NCBI RefSeq assembly: GCF_910592395.1
Contig: NC_088325.1
Coordinates: 11,908,109 to 11,972,108, forward strand
Length of the DNA stretch: 64,000 nucleotides
From: Lineus longissimus
Lineage: Eukaryota > Nemertea > Pilidiophora > Heteronemertea > Lineidae
Reading direction: 5' to 3'
Position numbers and translations under genes: made by a program
Notes under the pieces: generated by a model
What the model was told of the DNA's origin: nothing
Database searches by the model: none
Seen by the model: the letters and a program-made list of their open reading frames with translations, nothing else
Shown here: piece after piece, positions 37,811 through 51,121 of the stretch
Layout of the letters: every line of letters begins with the position of its first letter
How positions within the stretch are numbered: position 1 is the first letter of the stretch

Positions 37811-38977
37811 AGGAGCAGGGGGAGAAAGGACAATAACACAATAAAAAGAATGTCCAAGGTATTTATAAGAAGAATGGAAGGACAACCATAGTTTTGCAAC
37901 AATATCACCAAAAGAAAGAGTTGGCCACAAATATTATCGAACAGAAGCACTTCAAGTGTCATTGAGCTGAGTGAATGAATCCAACTTTGATAAGATACAC
38001 ATTGGCAGAGGATGGGTGACACCTCATGGCACATTTGCAACAAAAGTAATGATTTTCAAGTGAGGGATCAACTGAATTTAAAAGATTAGCTGAAGGACCC
38101 AAATATTTCCTAACAGGTGACACACATCGCTCGAGTGACCGCCGGGAGATAGAGATGACGTTAAATTGTGTTCATAAAAGTAAGGCCGATTCTTGGGCAA
38201 CACCATACCATAACAACTGGTTATCATGCAACCTCTCATTGTAAAATGCTTGACAACAACTGGTCTACAGGCTCAAAACACTGCATCCACATACCTATGA
38301 CTTCCCCTAGTTCAAAACAAACGTGGGTAATATCATCCATCTCTGCATCAAATATTTATTGCCAGGATTTTAATTTATCAAAAAGTCCATTAAAGCATAA
38401 ATATTTATTGAGATTAATTGTGTGGAGCGAGCTTTCATGTTGATTTTATGATTTCACCTGTCCATTGATGTTGCTCTGCCCATCAGTTAATGATTCATGA
38501 AGCCATAAAATTGCCTCCGATGTAATATCTAATTTTATGGAATAGTGTAACTGTGAAAGTTGACTACAGGTGGGTATTAGTCAGTTGATTTAGGTGACAG
38601 TGTTGGCAGGGTGGCCTCTCATTATGGGGCTAAGAGAGTTTGCTGTCTTTTAAGTTTCTCCGCCAATATCACAAACGAATCGGGCAGAGATGAACCATTA
38701 ACCGCCACTACTTTATGGTACCAAATCTGTCATAAATTGTCAGCAACAGTTTCTGGTAGCTTTAGGGTTCTTTAGTTAAGTCCAACACCTGTCATAAATC
38801 CATATTTATCGGAACACACAGATATGGGTGTGATAAAGAGATTTAGTGATATGCAGATGAGTTGGGTTTGCATTACCAAGTTCTATGTTCTATGTTCTAC
38901 AGAGTAATCTCTTAAGCCTGATTACAAAAGGTACCAATAGTTGCTGACTGAGATAAGGGATAAGCCATCATCCAGAA
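37811..38977. other. No gene seen
   Basis: AT-rich. A 9-mer (ttctatgtt) is repeated near 38881. No coding signal. Confidence 0.5.
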
Positions 38978-38997
38978 CCCCCCCCCCCCCCCCCCCC
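38978..38997. repeat. Poly-C tract, 20 bases
   Basis: An uninterrupted run of 20 C on the plus strand. Its length in the assembly may be inaccurate. Confidence 0.9.
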
Positions 38998-39146
38998 ACA
39001 CATAAATCTGTCCAATAATCCATAATCCTAGTGATATTCACAATTTTTCGGCCATTTCATTCCTGTATCTTTCCAAATGACCGCACCAATGCATGAGGGA
39101 AATGAAGGCTAATCATGTTGGACGAACAAATCTTTATCCATTGCCT

Positions 39147-39260
39147 GCCACAGGCATATGAAGATTAAAAAAACTCCAGCCCCACTGACAATCCCAAATT
39201 ATAGCATCAAATGAGTGTTGTCAGTGGGACTGGAGTTTTAATCGTCATGTACCTGTGAGC
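39147..39260. mobile_element. Palindromic hairpin repeat, about 42-bp arms
   Basis: The left arm (39147-39190, gccacaggcatatgaagatt followed by aaaaaaactccag, then ccccactgaca) is matched by the inverted right arm (39219-39260). There are a few mismatches and a 2-base length difference in an A run. The loop is about 28 bases. Folded, it forms a long imperfect hairpin. It may be a foldback MITE or a hairpin RNA precursor. Confidence 0.75.
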
Positions 39261-40159
39261 ATGCCTGTACTGTGAATAGGCAAAGGTCATGGTGCAGTCG
39301 ATAGTTCCTGTACCATTGAAACTTTGAAACCAATATTCTAACCCCTGTTGTTCAACTATGATCAACCCACCAGAGGATCCAAGAAGCTACTTTTTATCAG
39401 ACAAGATGAAAGCCTTGCTAAATTGCTCTCAGCAGGTTGGAGGATTTTGCTTCCAAATAATAATCTCTGAAGGTAAAGTTGGGTTTTTCAGTCTGATAAA
39501 CATGTAAACTGCCACAGACATTGACAGAGGGTACTTTAACCCTCATTAATCCTGAAATCTTTCAGTAGAACTCGTATGAGCTGATCAATTCCCTCCAAAC
39601 AAAAGCATGTTTTTCATGCAGATTTTCATTTGACTTTCTGAAAGACAGATGACAAAAGAGGTGTCGTCGTGCCCCCCCCCCCCCCCCTCTTGCCACCTAG
39701 AACCAAAAATAAAGGTACGGGTCTGTTTTAAATGAAGTTCGCTCAAATGCCCCCCCCCCCCAAAAAACAATACCCCACACCTGATCACCATTGACCCGAC
39801 TGAAATAGTAACTTTTCATCAAATGGGGACACAGGGTTAATGAGAAAGGTATCTCTTGTTGTCAAGTCAATGTGATCAGAACTTGGCAAGTATGTCAGCA
39901 AACAAACCTGCTGTGACATAAACCAGATGATGATCTCCTGCCCTGGCAAAAGTCTCTTGATATTAGAAACAGGTGTTGGGGATTCTTCACATTTATCATG
40001 CCTATTGCAAGTGCATCATGATGGCAAGTGCAGAGTTGCTTTGGCGACAAGTGCCTTGCTTTACTCCTTTGAGGCCTTTGAATCTACACTACCATTGCTG
40101 GCAGATCATAAACTCTTTTTTGGAGAATGACATGGAATCATGCTTTATATCTAACTTAT
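39261..40159. other. No gene; two poly-C tracts
   Basis: C runs of 16 bases (39672-39687) and 12 bases (39750-39761) lie 62 bp apart. The minus-strand 'GGGGGG' frame at 39585-39791 is a shadow of these runs. Confidence 0.6.
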
Positions 40160-40345
40160 GCCACTGAAGAAGTCCAAGTCCATTTACTCCTGGGTGGAGA
40201 GAAGCAAGTTGGGTTAAGTGCCTTGCCTATGGACACACAGATGAAACAGTGCTGATCCATCCGAGTGTCGAACCTACAACCTCTTGGTTATAAGACTGAC
40301 ATTCTAACCACTCTGCCATTGACCTGCTTTCATCCTTGATGGAGG
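40160..40345 (-). mobile_element. tRNA-headed SINE, minus strand
   Basis: The minus strand reads tRNA-like: A-box-like tggcagagtggtt (plus 40306-40318), an anticodon-like cttataa, and B-box-like ggttcgacact (plus 40264-40274). Then come cactgtttcatctgtgtgtc and ggcaaggcacttaaccca. The post-tRNA segment aligns with that of family S copy 1 at 12955-13005, so the heads are related. The T-stem has mismatches and the anticodon stem does not pair, so this is a retroposon head and not a working tRNA gene. Confidence 0.7.
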
Positions 40346-40987
40346 ACAACCTAACGGAATCAACCCTCACTGAAGTCAAGGCCATTCCAAAGCACACTGT
40401 CAATGTCCGTATCACCTTCATCTATCCTAAGCCCTTTATAATAGCAGCCACACATGTCACCAACAAGCATGGTGACAATAAAACCAATAAACCATGATAA
40501 GTGATATAGGCACATGAATAAAACATCTGAGAATATACTATCATTAAATTTTCACCGATATAAATTGGACAAGAATGCATGATGAAACACTGTTATCATG
40601 ACAAGGAAAGGATATGACCATACGATACCACAGTGAGTCAAAATCTATTTCTCACAGATAGAGTCTGTTGACTTCTAATGACCGGTACATCCCACTTGGC
40701 TACATCAGAAATAGCAATCCCAATCCCAATCCTACAATTCCTATAAAGTATCTGGCAAATTGTTGTAGAGAACCCAATTCTGAGGTAGTGATCTTTTCAC
40801 CAATGATAGAGAGATGTAAACATCAAGACAATACTAGCAGGTAAGGGGTTAATACACTGAAAATGAAATTTTAACTATCAACTTAACTTTTTATCTTACA
40901 CCATACTTTATGAATATTTCTGACCCGACTACAATAGAAAATCAATCACAAACTTTACAGCCAGTTGTGCACTTCCAATGGAATCTC
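40346..40987. other. No gene seen
   Basis: AT-rich. The pentamer-like 'aatcc(c)' is repeated near 40716-40735. No coding signal. Confidence 0.5.
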
Positions 40988-41143
40988 CCTTTAGCAGACA
41001 CCTTTATCTAATAAGGACACTTGTTTTGAACCCAAACTTGTTGTTTCCATTTGTTTTGTCCTCTCTCTTCAGGACACCTCTCTATTAAGGAAAGCACTTG
41101 TCAATCCCGAAGGGTGTCCCTAATACAGAGGTTCTTCTCTACA
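40988..41143 (-). mobile_element. Palindromic 'AAACCTCT' repeat, copy 3, inverted
   Basis: Read on the minus strand it starts gaagaacctctgtattaggg and acaccctt, and later carries ccttaatagagaggtgtcc. It therefore shares the terminal and internal motifs of copy 2 (14339-14450), with a longer middle section. Confidence 0.55.
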
Positions 41144-44100
41144 TCAAAGAACTTGTAACTCAATATTCACTCGCAGATTCCAAAACCTCTGACGGTGATA
41201 ACATGAATAAAACTAAATCTTACCACAGGTCTTAATCCTTTAATTGAATAATCCACTAGACTTCCAAAGATCAAAATATTCCAAAGTTTTCAACACAAGG
41301 CATAAATCCCCAACTTTTCCTCAACTTTGTTTGTTGCAAGTTTGCCGCTAAGTGATCCTTTGCAACTGATCCAGCACTTGATGCTCGCGATCCACCGCAC
41401 ACTAGTTCAAAATCCACCGCCTGTTCAAAACGCTACTCCGCAAGCTATCTTAGCTACTGCGCTATGTCGCTCACCCACTACAGCGACATGGATACCAGGA
41501 TGCCGAGATAGTGAATGGCAGTAGCATCCCTGACTACCATGCTACTAGGCTCACCCATTCACGAGGAGGGGTGGCAGCAGTGATGTTTCCTCAGAATGGG
41601 AAAAACCATTTCAAAGACTGCTAGATTTTTCCAGGAAGGTTTAGCATCAATTTTCACCAAAGTCATTACTATGACCTCAAATTCTGAAGAGAAAGTGAAC
41701 TACTGAAGAAGGCTTACTTGTTATTTCAATTTCTTTCCTCGTCTTTTAAAGGCCTACGTCGTGGGTTAAAAAATTTGAAAATAGAACTCGCCGTTTCAGT
41801 GAATTTGCGTGGATGATAACTACACTCCGGCTTTGTTTGTACTGGTAGTCCACTTTTTCCGAGCCATCAGTAATTACGAATGGCATACCCCATTTAAGAA
41901 CGTTGAGAGACTCTAAAAAGTTTTTTTCGTCTAAATTTCTTCGTCATTATTTTATCCTTTATAAAGTTGACAGACTATTTTTGTTTAAATTTCATCATTA
42001 TTTTACCTTACAATATGAGACTAAGCAGCTTGACTTTTAAACGACCTAGTTTTTTCTAACATGTGTATCCGCTGATCACTCATCGGCTCCCCAACCGAGT
42101 GGACTTGTGTTTCCACAAATCAAAACAAACTTAACACAGGAAGAAAACACTCGGATTTCTCACCCCCATAGACAAGTAGAGATACCTTGAACAAATTTCA
42201 TGCAGAGAAGATTTCACTACACCTTAATTGAAAAGCACTATTCACAGAACTTTTTTTTGCACCAGTTGTAGAATTTCAGTCAGTCAGCATGAAATGCAAC
42301 AAAAATGCACCAGCAAAAGCATTGCAAAACCCATTGTCAAACTCACATGATATAAGAATATCCACAAAAATATCATTCAATCTCAAATGCTTTTCTTCAT
42401 TCAAATCTTCTCCAGAAATCGACAACTCTGAGAAAACACAATCTGTTTCATAAAGATTTTCAATTCTCAGTCATGACTGTCAATAAACCGCACGTTGCAA
42501 ATACAAGATTCCTCTTCAGAATCAATAGAAACACACTATCAATCAGACTTTTTTCATTCAAGGAATAAAAATTCCGATATCTTGCTCGTGATTGTGGGCG
42601 GCTACACTGAAATGGAATCATGATCGGTGTGCTATGAGCCTCTGATATGCCGTAACCTGGCATGCTACGAAGGTCAGATGAGGAGGAATAGGAGACAAGT
42701 CAGATTTTTGCACACTGGCTTGTTATCACCGACAGAGTTTTCTAATTTTTTGTGTAGGAGAAACACAAATCCTGCAAACATGCAACGTGGAAACTGATGG
42801 ATTGATGGATGGAATTTCTCATTAGAAATAGAAAATCCTGTAGGTGCTGTACTCTATTTTCAAATGAAGTAACTTAGTCTGCTCTGACAACCATAGATAA
42901 TTTGGCTGCTTTTTCCCCAATTACCTGTTCTTCATACTCTTCGCGTTAGTATTAGCTCTTGGCATTAGCATTAGCTCCAGTTCTAGGATTTTAGCATCAC
43001 AGACATAGCCCTTACCTACGAGTCACTGCATGACTTAGCCTGGCCCCTGCCTGAAGAATCTGGAAAAGTGGCCAACTTTACCCAGGCCCGTGTAGTCACG
43101 TGTAGTCAGCTAAGTAGTCGGAGGATTTTGCTAAATTTGAACATATGCGAATAATTCCTCAGCTATACCCTTCAATGCACACTGCATAAATCACCAGGAA
43201 CAGCATTCAAATGCCTCAACAGCATTTGAACAAAAATCAATGCACAATATTATTAAAAAACTATTTTTAACCTCATTCTGTTGTCTTTCAATTAAAATCT
43301 GTCAAATCGGCTGAATATATCAAGATGTCTCCCAGTCATGATGATTCTGAACTCATCGATCAGTTTTTCCTTCATAGTACTACAGGCATTGATTGTTTCG
43401 TAAAACACCGAAACTCAATTTGACAAAAATCGTAACATCGTAATCTTTCCACGCTACTCTGCGGGCATGAGGAGCAATTAATCGAAGGATGTTTATTTTT
43501 TGCACGAGTAATTTCTACAGAAATTGGTACAAATTTATCCCATCTAGCGGTACTCAGTAACAATTTGCTTAGCTGGATTGAGAGACGTAAAAATCTAAAT
43601 AGAATTAACCCTCCTTGAGCGGCACTGGTTATTGAGCACCATGAAGTGTACACCGCAGACTGTTTTATTTAGTGAAGATCATTTTTAAAAGATTTTAAGC
43701 TCATTTTGTCTTCCAATTAAAATCAACACTTTATCATCAAAGCAGCTAATTCAGAACTAACTTCAATATGTTAGAAACTCAACTATTTGATAACTGTATT
43801 AAGCTCACATGCAATATACCCAACATAAGGTCGCATAATTTCGAAAATACTAAAAACAATGCACTAAAATATCCAATTCAACTCCTTCCCCAGCTGAAAA
43901 TTGATTCCGAGCGCACTTCCCAATATCAAAGGCTTCCAACAGTTTAACGATCTAAAATTGACGGCAAGTTTTTACCTGCAATTTAGCCGGCAATATTTTT
44001 ACGCCGCGGCATGCAAATTTGACGCGGAATTGATATAAATGAGCGCTGATGATATTGGTGAAGTTAACTGCACATTTCGTTGATGAGCAAGGGAGGGAGT

Positions 44101-44690
44101 AGGATGGATGGGGAAGTTGGATTTGTCTCAATCTGCGGCATGTTATACCAATAAGGAGTGTCTAGTGCGTAGTTTTGTGGAGAGGTGACAGGCAATGGAG
44201 GTCCAGGCCTCTTCTTTCTAGGCAATTGTGGGGCATATCTGGTACTTAGATCATGAGGGGAGGGTACGGGTCAAACTCAGCATGAAAAAAATTCAGTCAC
44301 TGTCTACAAGGCAGTTCACAACTTGGTCACTGAATACTGCCCTGCAAGTATACAAGCTTCCATCGCTACCATTATGACATCTTAATTCCAGCTTGAAAGT
44401 CACTTTTCCCGTCAGTCGCCTTTTGTAATCAGTGACTCAAACCCCCTATGCACAACTCTCTAATCTGTTAACTAATTTGTAACCAAGAAGTCAGCTACCT
44501 TTCCCAGCCCATTGTCACAAGCCATTGAGACACTTAAACCCAACATGGCATGTCCAACCCTTTTCATTGAGCTCTTCCAACCTTGAAAGGCAACAGTCAC
44601 ACTGCTTCCCGCCCACCCTGCTCATCTCCCACACACACAATCAACATCACCTCAACAGCTGCATCACCATTGTATACCTGGGACACCGAT
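41144..44690. other. No gene seen
   Basis: AT-rich. Small repetitions occur near 42945-42978 (ttagctc/gcattagc) and 43088-43110 (cgtgtagtca twice). Open frames stay below 94 codons. Confidence 0.45.
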
Positions 44691-44800
44691 ATATGTTATC
44701 ATTTAATTAAAGCTCGTTAATGATATCGATTAGTGTCAATTATGCATTAATTGGCAACGTGATCCGCTATGATTGACATATCCTTTCTTCCTGTGGCCAC
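44691..44800. promoter_or_regulatory. Homeodomain/TALE-site cluster, candidate enhancer
   Basis: Within about 100 bp there are ttaattaa, gttaatga, atcgatta, caatta, attaattgg and tgattgacat. The last matches the PBX/MEIS core TGATTGAC. Their density is above the surrounding AT-rich background by eye. Function is inferred only from motif content; a conservation test is missing. Confidence 0.18.
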
Positions 44801-46572
44801 TGATGCGCTATTTGAGATTGTTGTGAGGTGTTAGGCATTCTCTGTTAAAACTCTTTCCCCGTCGCTATGTTATAACATTGTAAAACACTACAAAGATGGA
44901 GTGGGGTTAGTAAAGGGACTTGGCAAAAAAATTATGCGTGTTGATAGTTTTTTCATAAAACTGGCAATCCATTAGTCACTTTATTGTTGACCGTGGTGAT
45001 GCCAAACAATCAAATAGCCTTTATGTACATCAGTCATCAGAAACGGAAACTGAGAAAGATAGGCCTACATACTTTGAATTAACCGTTTTCCATGTTTTCC
45101 CTATTAAAAGGAAACCTGTAGCGGAACGCTTACAACAATTTGGAGTTTTGAGAAGCTAAGAACCTATACTAAGGCTGGAATATAAAGTTCTCATTCATTA
45201 GCTTTATCTCTTTCACTAAGTCCATTAAGCTAATGCCAAGTTTACACCAGTGGGACAAAAGTTGTTTTGAACAATCAGCATATCCCTGGCCTTACAATAA
45301 CTCCACGACTATTGCTTTCAATGCTTTTCTCTAAAGTTAATGACGAACAAAAAATCCTCAGCGTGGTCGCATCTTTGCAGCTAAGTTGCACTTTTATTTG
45401 CTTACTCTAAGATCTAGCGGTGCTTAGCATCGAGTCTCCCACCGCTGATCAAAAGGGATCATAACACGTGGCCTCGACCTTTTTCTCTTCCATTGAATGG
45501 AGATCTCAGCATCCAATATTGGCAGATAAAGCGGGGATGGAATCGTTAATGTGTTATGATGGTGTGGTTAATAGCGGCGATTAAAGACGGGGCTGTTTGC
45601 TTATGATTACAGACTCGGTGGATTAGCGGTTGTAGCATGGCTCTGCGCTTGGTAGTGGTCTCACTATTACATCTTATAATAGCTGAACTATTAAAGATGG
45701 CTACATTCGAGAAAGTGGTTGACTCATCACATAAACTCTTTTGCTAAAGCTCATTACACGTGATAGCATGTAACACATGATTCTCTTAAAGTGTTACTGA
45801 CACCAACAAAATGAAGGTTTCTCTTTTTAATACAGGGTCTGCTTGTTCAAAACAAATGTTGTCACTAACACTGGTGTTAACATAACTTCGCGTTACCTCC
45901 TTACCTTAAGCGCTTTGACTTAACGCCAAGTGAAGTAAATGCCAGTATAAGTGGCAAAACTTGTTTCGAACAACCATGTGCCCTAAGCTTTACTAGCCTC
46001 TGGCTCATCAGTGACCATCCCAAAGGGCATGTAATAAAGGAATCCAAACACCAGTACTTGGAGCAAAGGATTCAGATGGATACCTAGAATGCCCAACTTA
46101 GAAATAACTTATGTCAGAGGCAGGGCTGCTGCATTTTTGTTTGGGAACTGCATTAAAGTTTGTTTACAACACAACAAACAATGGAGGCCAATCTGTGCAT
46201 TAATATGATAAACACCAGAAACAACAGGTGTGCTGGATCTATCAAGCCTCTCAAGCCTCAAGAAAACCCACTCTCCGCAGCAGAGGTTAGGAGTTTTTTC
46301 AGGTCTGATGAGGCCTTCTAACATCTGTCTAAAGCTAAGAGTGCAAAGTTGCTGCAAAGAAAGATGGTGGTCGAAAGCAACACTACATTTAACATGTTTA
46401 AAGGTAAATGTCAATGCGGTAAATTTCAAAGGCGCGTTATGTGTTATCTGTTAACTTTCAGTAACAACTGAGACACTAGTTTCCAGGCCTACAGCTCACT
46501 TTTTGGTGGGGACAGGGGCAAAATGACACTTTTCTGAAATTCATGTGAAAAACTAATTTTTGGTGACTTCTG
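44801..46572. other. No gene; possible conserved-type patch
   Basis: No coding signal. The interval 45420-45650 is less repetitive and has mixed composition, including cacgtg (E-box), a tgatcaaag motif and gcggcgattaaag. It is a weak regulatory candidate. The overlapping open frames at 46109-46454 are unrecognised. Confidence 0.3.
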
Positions 46573-46583
46573 CCCCCCCCCCC
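46573..46583. repeat. Poly-C tract, 11 bases
   Basis: Uninterrupted run of C followed by a CT/CA-rich stretch. Confidence 0.9.
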
Positions 46584-49500
46584 TCTCCACACACACTCTA
46601 GCTGCACCCCTGATTTCCAAAGTTTACCAGCAGAAAGTAGGCCTACTCTTATCATAGCACTACCGTATGGCTTTGAAACCCAATACATCTTTACCTTGAC
46701 ATTTCCTCAAGGTTTACAGTTTCACATGTTACAGAAGGTGTTGCAAATATGAGCACAAGGAACATGAAACCATAACTGTTTTCTATTCATATATGTTATC
46801 TATTGAGAAGACTGTCACAGAGAAGCTCGAGCAGCCCAGATCTGAAGATGCCAAATGTTTCATCAGCCACAAGCATATCGTATGTGTGAAAAGCTCTGTT
46901 CCCATGGCATCAAACTTTCTTGGCTTATTCTTGTCTATCTTTTGTTGCCAAAGTGTCATGTATAGGCGTATTATGTCGATGCTGTTTACGATAATTTCGT
47001 TGGCCATTTCTCCAGCTTTTTTTCTGTCAACATGGCGAACAGAAATACAAATACGGGGTGCTTTTTGAGTTGGTAGAAAAGCCATTTTCGATTTTCAGAA
47101 GCTCAAAAACCTTTCTTGCTAAATGTGAAAATTACTTATTTAAGCATGTTGCAGACAGCCAACATTTATATTCTATGAAAAGTCAGCTACACACCATGTA
47201 TACGGCAAAAACAACTGCCAACTGCCAACTCCCTAAAGATGCATTTTTTTGTTTTATGCGTTGCTTCCTATCCAGCAATGATAAATGATATCATATAAAT
47301 GATAGCATATAAGACATCTCCATTTATTGCATTTCAGGCGAGACATGCAGCTGGTATTGTCACCAGTTTATCATGTATAATATTATAGTAGTGTGCCACG
47401 CCAAATTTCCGCACCTCTTAATTTTTTATTTGTTGGTGGATGACGAAATTGCTATGGGGTTTTTCCAGCATGTTCTTGAAAATTGCAAATAAAATGTCGT
47501 GGATGGTCTTCTTGAAGAAATATGAGATATCAATTCAATACTTTTCATAACGCTAACTATTAAGGGGCCCACCAGACATGCCCTCCTTTTTTCATAATAT
47601 CTTTGAAATTGACCATGAACATTTTGTTGAGAAATGCAGTAAATGGCTACTCTTTTTCTAGCTCTTGGATCTGCCCTTAACAGTTTGCCTGCAACGAGGT
47701 CCTTACGACAAGGCGGTATCAATCTCAAATTGATAGCCACTCAGGCACGTATCTGAGGATAGCCTACGCGCATCGAGAGAGAGATCACAACTCCAAGTGA
47801 TGAGTGACCGGAAATGATGTCCTCGTATTAATGGGATCACCATGAAACCTAACAGAACTGGGTGTGTTAGGAATTGATAACAAAGCATCAGATAGATAGC
47901 TTGGACATCTGACACTAAATTTATCAGTCACGCTCATTTGAACCTCATGCAGTTTCGATATTAATAACTTTTATACTCGGAAACAATGCTAATTCAGTTC
48001 TGCTTTTAATGCTTTTAATGACCCGCAACAATATTCCTGACCACAGGATTTGGTTGAAGGTCATAGTCTCATTTAGAAATGCGTAAATTACACAAATTTC
48101 TCCTGAGCTTTCCTCAATGTGTCTATCCCGAAAATCCCTGCAACTCCTCCCTCTTCTTTGACGGGCCTGCACTATCCACTGGCTTACACAAAGACCAGTG
48201 AAAAGCTACATCAGTGTCTTTAGCTTTGGTAAACAGAGTCGATACTCAGAACGATACTATCGACAGTTCAGTATAATGACACCCATTAGTAACCATGGAG
48301 CAAACAATGAGGCTCATATAGCGCATCAATGATGACCCTCCGTTACCCTTCTGTGGCTAATGCTTAGCCCTGGGGCACAAGTAGTGATTGGCTTTCCTTC
48401 AACCCTTACTCAGCTTCCTCCTCCCTTAGTGGAAGTCTCATAGTACAATATTGGGTGCTACATGGCAACATACAAGTCACATGTGAGCTCTGACAACCAA
48501 GCTTCGTGCAAATTCTTCCACCCTTATTCTGAGAACTGGAGAAAGAAGCAAGGCAGTCTCATGATGCGATAGGTCATATCTCCATATTGTCCAAGAAATT
48601 CATAATTTTTCATGCAGATGTTGACGTGGCACACCAAGGCAGAACTCAGCTCCAAACCCTTGCTAAACTTCCCTCTCCGAAAAAGCAGGGGCGGCCTTAC
48701 TATGTAAAATAGCGGGTTCTGGTTTAAGAAATGTCATGTTGTAAGCTTGGAGAAAATGGCTTACGTGGTACAAGATTTAGACACCATAAGCTCTCTGCTG
48801 GTGATGTGGAGACCAAGGCAATACGGGGTTGATTGGCTTAGTCATGTTAGTCGTGATACTTCCATTCCTTTAAGTATTTACACTATTAGGTCTCCCAAGC
48901 CAATTTTAGTTACAGAAGATTTTTGCGGCTGTTCTTGGTTGAAGACTTGGCTTTTCTTGGCTGAAGGTTCGTCAAAGGATTATCATTACCCTCAACTCAT
49001 TGTCCCTTTACTAAAATTAGCGTAGGAGATTTTTGAGTATTTCCCCCACCAACATGACCAATCCCTGGACACCAGTTCTACACCTTGCCCAACACTGTCG
49101 CAAATTGCTTATTATTGACCACAAACTAGTCATACCATGATCCAAATAACACACTCTGCAACCAATTTCCTCCAAATCGGAGAACTTTATTTGATTTGGC
49201 CATAGAGAATCGGTGGGAATCACTGATAGGTCATACGCTTCACACAATTACCGCGCTGGTCACTGTTTGATCAGGGTTAGTTTTAATCTCTCACTGAGCG
49301 GAAACGTGGATTTATCAGTTTAGGATTGTCTGTGGTGTGATTCACTGTCCAGGGGTCAAAGGGAATGAAATCTCAATCCCATAGGGGCGTCCAGGCATCT
49401 AGGTAGAAACAGATTGTCTGTATCCTGTATCACATCTCCTGTTTAAAGTAGATCAATGTTGGTTATATTATGGAATCAGTGGCAACCACTCAAGAGTGCC

Positions 49501-51107
49501 TTGCTGGGACAAGGTTAATAGAGTAACTCCAGGTTCAGATTCTACACAAGGCCCTTGTAAAGTTTAACACAGCTGATAGAAAAACTCATATAGTAGTGTT
49601 GTCCCATTCTTATGCATTGCTGAGCCCAACACAGTTGTTCATCAGGGCATCAGTTCCAATAAGCTCTCCCTTTCCAGTAATACAACTCATCCACAAAAAT
49701 GACCATAAATATTTTACCTGTGTCTGCGTTCACACTACAAAACCTCTTCACCTACCGCCAAGAATATTTACCCATCCTACCGCCAATAATTTGCAAGAAA
49801 TATCGCGGAGAGGCAACAAAATAATCAACATACATCATTTGTCGAACATTCCCTGTGTTTTTTCTTGCTCGTAATCTCCTTCTCCATTAATGATGTAGGT
49901 GATAAACTGAGACGCGCCAAGATCATCCTGTTCGTTCATTATCTCAGACATGGAACATTAACCCTTTCAAGTCAACTGAGGTGGTACATTCAGATGTTTT
50001 CGATATCATTTTGACCAATGCATCTGAAAGATATTTTGAAAAGTATTCTGCCGGTTTTGTTTATTAGGGGCAACCTCTCTGGAAGCATCCATTTAAAGGG
50101 GATTTCGCATGACCAGCAATTCAGCCTACTTTTTACATTTTCTCAGGTGTTGAAATGAACCCTTTCTCTTTTCAGGTGTCTCCTGTTTAAAAGTGTGGCG
50201 GAGATCAGTTAACTAGACTCCGCCTGATGAACATGTGGAGATTAGAGTCTGCAATAGGGTTCCATTCCGAAACTCGCCTTTGACTTGATGATGCATCAGT
50301 TGCTTGAATATCAACTTAGACACAGGAACGATATTGAACTGCTTGTTCGAAATTCGCTTTAGCTAAAGCCAGGTTTCTCCCTATTCTCCCTCCCATGTTC
50401 TACCACATCTACTACTAAATCTGTTGAATAAGTAATAGGAAAATAAGACGTATGATGCCATTAGCTGTGAAAGGCTTTGGGGGACAGTTACACGTATACC
50501 TGGTTAAAATCCCAGAGTTACGACCTAACTCCGCATTAGTAAAACATGTTTTTTGATGCAGTGGGGCCCTGTATGAAAAACATCCTGAGATAAATGCGTG
50601 ACAGATGTTTCTCAAGGCAATTTTTTTTCTCCAGCAAATGTCTTCTCGCGTCAGCAAATGAGGTAGAAATGCTCAGTTACCGTAACCCACGAGCCTACGC
50701 TTATTCGTTTACCGAGTTGTCCCAACACTGTGATTGGCTTAAGGCCATGATGCTAACATCGTGTGACAGTGGAGTGGTAATATGTTTATGTTAGTTAGGG
50801 GCCGCTACGCTAGGTTATACCCGAGTAGGTTTGGTCCAATGTTGAGCCGTATTTAATGAAATCTTCTGTTCTAATTTGAGAACTTAAAAAACAAATTTCT
50901 TAAAGGGGTATGCCGTTTGTATTAAATTGTGGTCAGAAAAATATAAGTGCAGTTATCATGCATGCAACTTTGCTGAAACTTGGTATGTACATCATTTGTA
51001 TATCTGACTACACAATGGCAAAGTTGAAATTTATAATCAGTACGGAATTTGAAATTTTCAAATTGAAAAACAAATTTGACATTTTTAACAATGGACAAGA
51101 TAAGTAA
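46584..51107. other. No gene confirmed
   Basis: Several 90-105 codon frames were inspected: 46783-47085 minus, 46793-47068 plus, 47426-47740 minus and 48747-49025 plus. None has a domain, start context or splice sites that I can defend, and the first two overlap on opposite strands. The remainder is AT-rich. Confidence 0.4.
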
Positions 51108-51121
51108 CCCCCCCCCCCCCC
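51108..51121. repeat. Poly-C tract, 14 bases
   Basis: Uninterrupted run of C at the end of an A-rich stretch. Confidence 0.9.

Noticed and set aside
40258-40335. Functional tRNA gene (Ile-like, minus strand)
   Set aside because: A and B boxes are good, but the T-stem and anticodon stem contain mismatches and the acceptor arm does not pair. SINE-type sequence follows directly.
46783-47085. Antiparallel 100- and 91-codon frames as genes
   Set aside because: Two frames overlap on opposite strands. Neither has a motif or splice borders, and lengths are within chance expectation.
48747-49025. 92-codon frame as transposon polymerase fragment
   Set aside because: Compared by eye with DIRS and retroelement C-terminal regions. 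No catalytic or conserved motif is present.
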